Shown here in pieces: positions 22,723-33,800 of a stretch of DNA of 64,000 bases (position 1 is the first letter of the stretch; every line of letters begins with the position of its first letter). This DNA comes from Rhynochetos jubatus (lineage: Eukaryota > Chordata > Aves > Eurypygiformes > Rhynochetidae). The position numbers were made by a program, and so were the translations under genes. The stretch is from positions 34,987,631 to 35,051,630 of the forward strand of contig CM050652.1 in assembly GCA_027574665.1 (NCBI GenBank), written 5' to 3'. The notes below the pieces were generated by a model that saw nothing but the letters and a program-made list of their open reading frames with translations, had not been told where the DNA came from and did not search any database.

Positions 22723-25700
22723 TATTCAGATGAATGAAACGAGAAAGTATCTGTAGGACGCTAATAAGGAGGTGGTAGAGGATTTCAAATACATTCTAAA
22801 AACCAGAGCAAACACTGCAGAAGTCACTAACAGGTAACCGAGAATTAAAATCTTTGATAGATGTGGGCTGCCTTGCAGGGAAAGAAAGAAAAGCAATTTG
22901 GTTCCTAGCTATGAATTCAACTTCTTCGTGAAAGACACAGAAAGCCACTAGAAATGAAACAATCTAGAGGCAATTCTAGCACAATATGAGGACATTTTGA
23001 AACAAGACAGAAATAAAAGAGCCATACTACTTTTTTGACATGGGTTCTCACCTAGTCATTATCTAGAAAACCGGTTTATGTGTCCAAGTACTGGCTAATG
23101 TCTTGACAGCAGGAGCTGTGTTATTAATTTGAGGAACAGGTTTACAAAGGAAGGCTCCAAAGGTCCTGAAGGGGAAAAAACAAGGTGTCAAGTTCTTTGA
23201 AACCCTACTGTAACTAACTCTGTGGGTAAGGCTGTCCTGGCTTTCTATCCTCTCGCCTCCAACAAAATACGACATTCAAGCCCACCAGACATTTGTATCC
23301 CCCATACCGAAGTGAGGCTGAGCTGGTCAGGAGCAAAGCCATTAGGTAAAGAATTTGTCAATACTTAGCACATGTTAACTGCTGATTTTATAATTAAATT
23401 GTTTATCAAACCTCCTTAGACCATGACGTGGTTTTGTCAGTTCAGACAGGAGCAGAGAAGCAAGAACAGCCATAGGAATCTGCTGATGACCATGCTGCCA
23501 AGGGGAAATAAGGTCTCAGACTGACTGAACAAGTTCCACATCCCACTTAATGATGCATTCATCAGCTGGAATAGTGAGTATTCACACCTGGAATTTCCTA
23601 CGCTTCAGCCAGCGGTCAGCCAAGAGCACATCCACGCACTGGTGTGAGGAGACGGACAGAAATTTTAGAAATGCTTCCAAAATACCAGCATCAACTACAA
23701 AATTGCCACTGTATGTGCCCTTGGATATGGATGTACCTGCTTACACGTGATGCAGGACATAGATACATATTATGGTATAGCCCCGCTTTATTGGGAATAT
23801 GAATTCACATGTGGAGGTGAACTGTATAGTCATTTTACTATGAAGGAAATCATTTGGCTCTTTACAACTGGATTTTTTTGTCTGTCTTCCAAATACCCTG
23901 AGAAAGTATGTTCATTCTGTTTATCTGTTTTGACTCAACCTGAGTAACAAAATTTCCTTCAGACCGCTGCTTACAAACAGCCTCACAGGCGGCCACACAA
24001 ATACTTGTATCAAGGGCAAAGTCCTCTGAATGAAGTAAGAGCTCTGTAATCTTCATAAAGCAACAAAGAGCACAACAGATAAGGTAAATCAAGGCTTACA
24101 TACCAAACAGTTCTTCATCAGGATCTCTTTCATAAGAAGAAATCTCTAGTCCTTACGGTTTATAGAACGAACCGCCTGTAAAATAGTGGGGTGGTCACAC
24201 TCCAGTTATCTCTGCCAACAGTTGTGCGGGAGGCTCTCAAAAGTACATGGCAACGCTGAGCCTTTGCTAGGCTGGTCTGAGTTGGCTACAAATGAAGTTG
24301 GTCATGCTGGCAGTGTAGCCGCAGCAGTGTGAGAAAAGACGACTTTCGACATAGTGCACTGGCTTCCATGATACTTCTGTGAGTACAGTGAGTGTCCTTA
24401 TCATCATTTTCTGCATTTTACAGATATGAGTGCGACACTTGCTACGCAGACAGAGGCCACCCCTAATGCAAAGGGCCTAACATCCACTCAGTAGATGGAA
24501 ACCCTCCTGTAGTAATGACATCACTCTGCAGCCCCAGGGCTGCAATCTGCAATAATTCTCTTAAAGAAGGATTCACCAGAGCCTGGGGAAAGTATCCAGC
24601 GCCCTCTCCTCTCTGCTGCAGCAGCCCCAAAGAATTATTTTCACATGGGGGAACACCCCTGTCTGGTGTTGCTTTGTGATTAGTGCATTGTCTGTAGGCT
24701 GCTAGGTGTCTGGAAATATTTTCATACAAGCTGAAGAGGAGATAAAAAGGAAATTATTAAAAACATGTAGGGAAGTTTTTGGCTAATAGATGAGAGAGCA
24801 GCAAAATAAACAGACTGCAGCACAACGCATATTTCTGACATTCTTGGCAGACATTTTTATGTGATGCATCCTGCTGTCAGTACGAGATAGGCAGGAAAAG
24901 ACTTCTCCCGGGAGTGCAGCTGATCCACTGCCCACTGCAAGAGCTCTGGATCAAACACCATTGCCTGGAATCACAATTACTTTTCTTCAACACATCTATG
25001 CCTTTACTTCTAAACCAAAATTCCTACTAATGGACATAAAGATTGCAGTAAATTCTGATCAGAAGTGCAACATCGCTGAAGTTTCTTCATCCCGACTGGC
25101 CTCAGGCTGTGCTGGTTGTTAAGACAGTAGCAGGGATGGTCGGCATGGGGTTTGCAATGTAAACAACTGCCAAGTAAAATCTCCCTCACGGTTTCTTTGT
25201 TTCCTACACTCAACAGGAAAAAAGGGTATCACGAATGGACTGTGTTACACACCATGCAGGGAAAACTCAAAGGTGCTGCCTGAATAGATAATAATTCCGT
25301 TATCTAATAAGTAATAATTATGGTGTCAGGGAATGAAAGAGAGATTCAGTTTAACGCATGGAGTAAGGTTTTTTCCCCAGGCCAGCCACCTACTTCCTGT
25401 GCGACCTGGAAAAGTTATTTAATCTGTCCTGACTCATGCTCTGTTTTAAGCATGAAGGGTATGGGAGCTGCTGGTAAGATTTTGTGAATATCACATATCT
25501 GTTTGTCTGTTGTCACACCGCTAGCTCTAAGACAGCAATAAATTAATTCAGGCAGTGGACAGCAGTTCTTTCTCAGAAAAGAGGCTAACAGGTTCAGCTG
25601 ATTCAGTTACCAGTACTCACAAGGGCAATGCCAAAAAAGAAAACCACAGCTCCACTGCTTTGAGAATCTGTTTGGACAAGAGTCAAGCAGGAAAATCAGT

Positions 25701-25980
25701 AAAACAGCGTTGCTGTCTGGTTACACAAGAGTCATGGAAGTATCTAAGCCTCTGGTTGAGAGATCTGTGTGGAGACCCTGAAGTGATCGTACCGTAACTC
25801 AACAGGGAATCATTGCTCAGTATCTAGTACATGTCAGAGGTCTGACACTGCTACTTAACATTTTTGTTAGTGACCTTTAAAGATAATGTGACATCATTAC
25901 CGATAGTTTGCTAATGGCAAAGTGGATGATTCACAGACAGAGAGCAGGTGGGATTGCCCCTCTAGTTGACTAAACAAAAT

Positions 25981-26040
25981 AAAATGTGTATTAACATGAA
26001 ATATACAAACAAAATGTGTACCAACATGTAAATACATGCT
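25981..26040 (+). repeat. Imperfect 30-bp tandem duplication
   Basis: Two adjacent 30-bp units both start aaaatgtgta and share aacatg and downstream a/t-rich sequence with several differences. Intergenic. Confidence 0.6.
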
Positions 26041-29040
26041 CACACCTAAACAGAAAGGAACACAGGCTACATTCAAAAGAAGGGGAATTCATGCTGGAAA
26101 ACAAAGTACTTTTCAATTTGCTGGTAGATCTAACTTCCTCATACAGCCACATCCTAAAGGAACAAGGGCTTCCCTTCTATTCCATCAAAAAAACCCCAAA
26201 GAGGTACTAGAGAGAAGGTTACCACCTCTGATTGTAACCCATTTGTGGCCACAACAGAAACACTCTCTTGCCCAATTTCTTGTGTCCACAATTTAAGAAG
26301 AAGCTCTTGAGGCTTTCACCTATGTATAGGACCTCTTTGTTCTGACACGGACCTATACAATGCAGAGGGTTTATAAAGAACTACAGGAAGTATTTGGTAT
26401 TAATCTATCCCTTCTTATTTTTTTAAATTTTACTTTGCTTACTGGCATCAGTATCTACCTTCAATGCACTATGAGGCAAAATTCTCTCCAACATGACTGT
26501 TAACTCTGCAGTGGAAAAAAACCACCACAGATGTCCGCAAACACCTTTACGTGGCTGCACAACTGATGATATTTCACAGCATCTGCATCTGCACACATCT
26601 ATCAGAATGGGCTATAACCAGGAGTAAACACCTGAAATTAATACAGCTGAGTGCTATCCCGTGTTTAATTGAATCCAAGGGCTGATGCGCATCATTTGGA
26701 ATGAACATGAACGCTGGTTCCAAGACATAATTTAATGAATCACAATAGGTCTCATGAGCGTTTCTGTTGGTAATTAGGGCCATAAAGCTACAGGGAATTA
26801 TTTCAGTCACCCATTGCCCATCACAAAATAACATATAATTTAATGACAAAGCAAACAACAACGTAATTACCGCAGCACAATATGAAGTTAGCTTAACAGC
26901 TAACCAGCCTTTTTAACTTGCTAGTCAAGAACATGCCTTCAGAGACATCCATATACACTGCTCCACTTTCTGACTCAAAAGCAACTTGAATTGAAACTGA
27001 GGCATTTAAAACATGCCAAAAGACAGGCAAGCGCTTTTACTCAGGGCTAGGAATACATGCAATAGTACGTACAGCAATGAAACTTAACTACAGTAACTCG
27101 CATTCACAGTCAAATCAGTGTCACTTAAAAAGACCCTGGCTAGTTTAAATGGTTTAACTGCTGGTTTGGCTTAACTAACACATCTTCTGCGTTTCCGAAA
27201 GGCATACATCAAAACAGTGAGAATGACTACCTTGCGTTTAAGAGATGCACTTAAGATTCCGGCATGTTTGCAATTCCGGTATTCAGCAGATCTGAGAGTT
27301 TTCAGTTCTGCAACCACTTGTATGATTCACTTCCAAACCCATGAGCAATCTTGCTGTATTTGGCTGGCAATGCTGAGCGTCAAAGCTGGTAGCTGAAACA
27401 GAACCGATTTTAAACTGTCACTGAGATTTAAGTATCAAACACAGAATAGTCTTCAGAGAAGATACACAGAAGACTACACTTGATCTAAAAAAATGCCTTT
27501 TAATTAGTAGAAATGTTGCTTATTAAAGTAATTTTATAGCAAATTTCCCGAGATCCTGACTGCAGGTCTCACCAAATTCACAAGTGTGAAAAAAGTTCAA
27601 AAAGCGTCACAATGTAAAAACAGAAAATATGATACTAAAAAGTTCTAATTACCTCAATTTTAGTATCCGATGGAATTCCCCAGAACACATTGTTACAGTA
27701 TTCAAAGATTAATTTTGCATTCCAGTACCAGGAGTTGGGTACTATTACAACTGTATGTCCACTTCTGTCTGACAACGTTAAAGCTGGGTGCTGTTAATCT
27801 GCAGACAGGACAGTGGATGACGGAAAGCTAAATACCTGGCATCGTGACAGACAACTGAAGAGCTGCAGTGGGTTTTTTTTCATGCATCTCAGCACATTAA
27901 TCTAATCTAAGATTCTATAATGTAATAAGAAGAGAAAATTACTATAAGAATAAAGAACTTCAGTATTTTTTGCTTATGAAAGGAGCAGCATACAGTCTTT
28001 TCTTTCCTGATGTACAAAACAGAGCACTGAGCAAATTGAGATTAGTGAAAAGGGTGGAACATCAGCCAGAAACAGCTTCAAAAATCTGTTTGTATGTTAC
28101 ACTTAATAGAGGTGGAAGAGTGGCTATCAAGCTGTTTGTTACAAATATGAAAAGCCAGTAGCATGCTCCCAATTCTGTGCCACTGCACACCTGGAATAAG
28201 GAAAGACAGATAATCAGCAGGTACAAGCTAATATGATAAACATAATTAACATCATGAAATAGTCTGTTTTTCCTCAAGAAAGCATGATTTTACACTAACA
28301 GTATAAATTACAACACAAACAGTACATAAAACATTTGTTCCTAAGAGGTTTAATAGTTTCTACTCCAAAATATTTACTGTTACTTAAATATTTTTACAAT
28401 TTTTTTACACAATCCTTAACCAAAAAAAATCATACAGTAACAAGCTGTCAGTTTTACTCAAACACAGTAATCATCTTTTCCCTCAGTACTGTTCCTTCAG
28501 AAGTCGGCATTACTCTGTGAGGAAGGATGTCTTGTTTGGTGAAACAAACCAGAAAGATTTGCAGGAAATTAGTATGCACATACAATCTAACACATGCTGA
28601 TTTGCTTGTTTTAACTGTGATTATATCTCAATTATTCTTACTTGTCTCACCACAGTTAACAAATTCTACCCAACATACTCGCTCCCTTTTTGTAAGAAAG
28701 GCAGTGTTATGACACAGTTTACTGACCCTCATTCCACAAGAAAATTCAATTTAGTGTAGGCAGACAAGTAAATTTAGGGAATGCCAATATGCCCATGTAC
28801 AGTAAGTAGGTGGAAATGTCCAAACAACAAAAAGGAAGTAAATCATTAAAGCTTACCTAAGAAATACCTACCCATAGTCAATAATTAATTGACTCATTCT
28901 CCTAGCAAATCATCCGTGTTTCTTATGAAGGTATTTGGACTGGTCTGTGAATTGCCATCAGGACTGAAGCCCAGAATGGAAGCACCAAGGAAAATCCTTA
29001 AGAAGATGTTCACTGATAGCACTATTGAAGACAAGGGTCT

Positions 29041-29107
29041 TGGTGTTTGGTGGGGTTTTTTGTGGGGTTTTTTTTTTTGGTTTTAGGTTTGGGTTGGTTT
29101 TTTTTAA
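29041..29107 (+). repeat. G/T-rich low-complexity tract
   Basis: Runs of T5-T11 alternate with GGGG, GGTTT and TTTGGG. Similar poly-T/GGG tracts recur in the window. It is not a regular telomeric TTAGGG array. Confidence 0.7.
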
Positions 29108-30185
29108 GTAAGCATATAAAAGTCAAGCTTTTGAGAATACACAGACCAATGCATTTTGAAATCACAATGTTACAGAATCGTGAGTTTGATTTTACTGAAC
29201 ACGGGTGAAATCCTAATTCCCTGACTAAAGGCACGTAAAGTTTGGCCACGGGGCCAGTATTACCCCCAGTTGTAAAAACTCGCATCCATTTATCCAGTTC
29301 TGTCAAGTTAACAGCCAGTAATTTGAAAATAATGTAAAAAAATAAAGATCTTAAAATAATAAATTACTCAGCACTTTTTGCCTCACCAAGCACACCTGAG
29401 GATTTATGTGTGCAGGCACAGTGTTCCATGCCGTGCCAGTGGGAGCCTGTTGACGCTTTGCAATGATGTACCTCACAGTAAATGAACACCTAAGTAGGGA
29501 TGCTCAAATCTGAGACCTTTTCCCTTTTTCATTCCAAGACACACACACACACAAGATAAAAAGGAATCTTAGAACGTTTTCTGAATAAGACTGAAGACTT
29601 TCCTGAAAAAGTCTTAACAAATGCCATTATTTAAAATAAAATTATTTTAAATAGTAAGGCAGTAAACATTTCTTCTCCTTTCTGATTATTTTTTTCCCCC
29701 TCAAAGTTCCCAAATTTAAAAACTAGAGCGTAAAAACTGAAGAACGGTTTCCAACCCACTGGGTTTATGGAAGGGCAACAGAACCACGCTGCGTTACAGG
29801 CAGGCAGCGCCCACAGCACAAGATTCACAGGCAGCAGAATATGGAGACATAATTAGAGCAAGAGAGACCCGAAGCTTCGCCACGCTAACCGCGGTGCCCC
29901 CCGGGAGGCAGCTCCGGGGCAGCGCTCGGGCCGGCTGGCAGGGAAGCCCTGGCCGCGGCCGCAGCTGCGCTGGTCCCAGCAACAGGCGGCGGGTGAACCC
30001 CTTAACGCTCGCGGCCGGGTTGGCTGCTTTTGGAGTGGGTTAAAACCAGCCGGTTGAAAAGCTTTCGGATTTCAGAGGGACGCTGCTGGGCAGCGGCAAG
30101 GAAGGTGCCGAGAGCCGACTGCCACCCTGTCCCCTCCTTCTGCCCTGCCCGCGTTTATCTTCAGCTCCTCAGCGAAGGGTTCGCC

Positions 30186-30231
30186 GGGGGGGGGGGGGGG
30201 GGGACGGGGGGGGACGGGGGACGGACCAGGG
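30186..30231 (+). repeat. Poly-G tract with G-quadruplex potential
   Basis: G18, AC, G8, AC, G5, AC then GG, about 550 bp upstream of the MON2 start codon. More than four G-runs with 2-nt spacers on the + strand fit a strong G-quadruplex. Such long homopolymers are also prone to length error in assemblies. Confidence 0.85.
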
Positions 30232-30754
30232 GATGCCGCGCGCGCACACGCGGGCGGCGAAGGGCACGGACCTTCACTCCCGCGCGAGAAAGCGAAAAGT
30301 TCACGATTTCACGGAAAACCCAGCAGCCTGCCTCGCTCTCCGCTGGTTTTTGAAGCGCACTCGGCGCCGAGCCCCTCCCGGGAGCCGGACGCGGCGGGAG
30401 GCGATCCCCCCCTCGCTCGGCGGCTGCGTGGTTTCAGTGACGCAGCGGGGAAGGGGTGACCGCCCCCGCTCGGGCCCGGCTGGGGCCGGGTGCCGCCTCC
30501 CGGCGGGCCGCCGCTCTCCCCGCCCCCGGGCCCCGTCTGCGGAAGCGGCCTGACGCGCGGCGCTGGCAGCGCCCGGGATTGTGGGAGCGGGGGGGCCGCG
30601 GCGGCGGCGCCGGGGAGGGGAAGGGGCCGGGGCCGCGGCTGACGGGTTCCGGTGTCGGGCGCAGACGTGTCGGCCCTGGGGCCCTGGAGGGAGAGGCGCT
30701 GCAGCTGCCCCCCTCTCGGAACAGCGCCCGGCCCGGGGCCGGCCCGGCGGCGCT

Positions 30755-30865
30755 ATGTCCGGGACCAGCAGCCCCGAAGCCGTGAAGAAGCTGCTGGAAA
30801 ACATGCAGGGAGACCTGCGGGGCCTGAGCCTGGAGTGCCGGAAAAAATTCCCTCCCGTCAAGGAG
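30755..30865 (+). CDS. MON2: MON2 exon 1 (coding part)
   Basis: Residues 1-37, [20 protein letters not shown] to FPPVKE, ending in phase 0 before donor gtgagg. The ATG context has G at -3 (cggcgctATGt). GC-rich codon use reflects the CpG island. Start of the DCB region. Confidence 0.96.
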
Positions 30866-33800
30866 GTGAGGGGCAGGCGGGGCGGGCCGGGCTGGGGCGG
30901 GCCGTGCAGTCCGGTGCCGCTCCCGGTGAGGTCCGTCCCTTACGGCCGCGGGTGACCGAGCGCCGTCCGTGCCGAGACGTGGCTTTGCCTGTCGCGTTTG
31001 TCTGCGGGTGGTTGGTTTTAGCGCGTTGTCGAGGCAGGGGACGTGGGCCGGGCCGGTTGCTCGGGGAGCTGGAGCCTCGGTTGACAGGGGCGCAGTGGGG
31101 GCAGCCCCGCTTCGCCCCCAGCGAAGGCAGAGTTCGGCTTGTCTGTCTCGGCGTCTTCTCGCGAAAGCGGCCCGAGGCGGGCTGGGTGCCGCGGGTGTGG
31201 GCGCACCGCTGGACAGGCAGCCGGCCGGTGGGCGCGGAGGGGCAGCCCCGCCGGCGAGGGCCCTGCTCTGCCCCCGCCGGGCACCGCCGACCCTCCGGCT
31301 GCCGTGGGGGGGGCGCGGGGCGCGGGGCCCCGCGTAGCTCCGTTCGGGTCCGTGTCTTACCCGCGTAACGAGCGCACCCGCGGCTGTGGATGGCTGGTGG
31401 TGGTTAGCGTACCCCGCGATTTTGGCGTTAAGTGGCTTTCCAGTGGTGTGGTTACAGCTGAGGGAGCGTGGGAGACAGAAGTTTACGTTACTTTTTCTGT
31501 TTTTCCCCCCTTTTAAAAAATTCCTTTAATAAATTTGTGTCAGGAGGATGGCGTGTTTTATTATTCAAGCCTCAGTTTGCTCTGTGTGCAGCTTCGGATG
31601 TCAGTAATCTTGACGAGCTGGATTGCTTTAACTGAAGGGAAACTCTCTAATCTGAAGTATGCGTTTCACTCTGTGTTTCTCTACCGTGTTTACACAGTGA
31701 ATTTAACTTTTTCCCCTGTAATTTGTTTCTTGCTGTTGTAAAAAAAACTTTTTTCTACACAGTAGCGTGAGGAAAAAATACGTGAGCTCAGACTAAGCTG
31801 CAGAACCAGAAAGGTACCTGGGAAAATGTGGTAAAGACTCTCTCAGCTTGGAAGAAAGGAGTTAGGGATGTAATGTGACTTGAGTCCCAGTTAGGGGATA
31901 ACATGTTTAATGCTGTGTGAAGCATTACACCTTTCAACAGATGAATTGAAGCTAATGACTGCTTGTTTCCAAAGGCAGGAAGCGACATGCTGTGGCAGAG
32001 CATGTTGTATCCCATTACAGGTTGCAGAGGAACGGCAGCCTGTTTGAGAAATTGGTGCGTGGTCACAGGAAAACAAGAGAAGGTTGTGATCGGTTCTGAG
32101 AAACTGTTTGGTCACATGCAAATAAGAAAAAGTTGTGGTCGGTGGCAAAGTAATCTGTGTGTGTGTTTTGGAGGGAGGCAGGAGTGCCACTCCTACTTTC
32201 TCCTGCGTATTACTGTGCGACTAAGTTGTTTGGTCTCTGAACAACTTTCCCCACTGCTTTGATATTTACTTTCTTCAGGGTGTACAGAGGAGATGAGCAA
32301 TGTAATTCTTAAACTAGTATTTTTAGTAATGCTTCATTATATTTGCCGTGCTGAAGGGTAGAGTAACCACTGCATATCCAGTTCATGATACTTGTTCAGT
32401 GTTTGTTGCATTTTGTGTAAGTATGACTCTCGTGTTGTTTCCTTTTACCTCTCGACAGCGATTTGCATAGCTTCATTAGAAACACCAAGTTTTTCACGGT
32501 TGTCTGGAGTTGGGGTAGGTTTATAGAATAGTACTGGAGGGTGTTCATAAAGAGGTAGGACTCTTTCTGCTATGAGTTGCAGGCTCTTTCGTAGAGTTCT
32601 GAGGTGAGAGCAGTCCTATAGTAGGATGTATGATGCAGTTGCAGGAAATCCGCAGTTATTTCCTCACTTCTGGAAGCCATTTTTTGGTTCTAGTTTTAAA
32701 GGGAATGGGTGTCATTTTCTGTCAACTGCTAAACCAGTATTTTAACCACATGCATTTGGCCTGATCAGGATTATATTTGGCTAGAGCGATCAGAGATATA
32801 GCATGTTCTTCCTGATGTTTGTAACAGCACCAGCTTTTAAAACCATGTTTAAACACAGGCTTTTAAAAACAAATTGCTACTACTTATAATCTCACTTGTT
32901 TACTTGCAGTGTAACCAGACTATTCTCATCACTACCAAATGGAATGTAGTCTATGAGTTTATCTTGCAGCTGATGTGTGTGCTTTCATGTCACTTAATAA
33001 ACGTATCGTACCGTGATAAAGCTATTGAAAAACTCGTCCAAAATTATCAGCCGTATTGTAGTTGTTAGATTTGATAGGTACTTAATGAAGGTAAACGGCT
33101 TCTAATAATCTTTCCAATTTCTGTTGTAATCTAAAATTTTGCTCGCAGATATGTTACCATCAGCCATTTCTAAAATGATATGTCTATTCTGCTTTTTAAA
33201 TTTTTTTTAATATTAATACTGTGAAAATTATGCAAAATTACTTTAGCTGATAGGTTTGCTGCTGATCAAAGTAGTAGTGTAGTTCTCAATTCTACTTGTT
33301 GCTCAAATGATTAATTTGAATGAATCCTTATTAATACTGTAAGAAGTTAGCAAGTGATATGATCAGAAACATAGAGCCTGGTTTTTTTATAATTACATAG
33401 GGGCTTAGGTTTTTGCTTTTTAAGGATCTTTCGGATGCATATGCTATTACAGACTAATGCCATATCTGTTAGGTACAGAGAGACCAAAACAATGTTAAAT
33501 GATTCTTTGAACATGCAGGTAGAGGACGTTTGAAGAGGTTCACTGGATTTTGGGTGGGAATGTGGGGTGGCGGATGCAGTAGAAAAGGGGACAGCCGGCT
33601 GTGGGATCCCACAGGGTGTGGGATTTAGACCTTACCCTCAGTTAGGAGCTGGAAGCAAGGTCTTACACCCTTACTGGAACTTGAACTCTTCACTGTTTTA
33701 AGCACTTGTATTTCACACTGTTTTATTATTTGTGAGTGTAAAGTTTTCTTAGTAGGTGGCAGTCATATAGTTGTGAGTCCAGTCACAACAGTGGATGCTG

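Larger units (their letters stand above)
18915..29869. other. Long intergenic stretch between USP15 and MON2
   Basis: About 11 kb without a recognisable protein-coding gene, tRNA or rRNA. ORFs are short and show no conserved domain. The + strand looks A-rich here, in contrast to the T-rich + strand of both flanking genes. Minor items: a 10-bp-arm hairpin at 22698-22722, an imperfect 30-bp tandem duplication at 25981-26040, a poly-A run near 22150, a short (CA)n near 29541 and a G/T-rich low-complexity run at 29041-29105. Confidence 0.5.
29870..31420. promoter_or_regulatory. MON2: CpG island and MON2 promoter / 5' UTR
   Basis: Abrupt change to very GC-rich, CpG-dense sequence spanning MON2 exon 1. 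No TATA box is apparent, as expected of a housekeeping CpG-island promoter. A CRE/AP-1-like tgacgcag occurs near 30438 and gggattgtggg near 30573, both possible activator sites (inference). No ATG lies between about 30240 and the MON2 start, so translation should begin at 30755. The transcription start is probably within a few hundred bases upstream of 30755 but cannot be fixed from sequence. CpG-island promoters often fire in both directions. Confidence 0.85.

Noticed and set aside
29041..29107. Interstitial telomeric repeat
   Set aside because: The tract has irregular GGGTTT-like pieces but no TTAGGG array.
30301..30861. 186-residue open frame on the - strand in the CpG island
   Set aside because: Same GC-rich artefact; no domain, and it is antisense to the MON2 start.
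30652..31368. 238-residue open frame on the + strand over the MON2 CpG island
   Set aside because: It overlaps MON2 exon 1 in another frame and starts without ATG; long open frames are expected by chance where stops are rare in GC-rich DNA. The composition is Gly/Arg/Pro/Ala noise.
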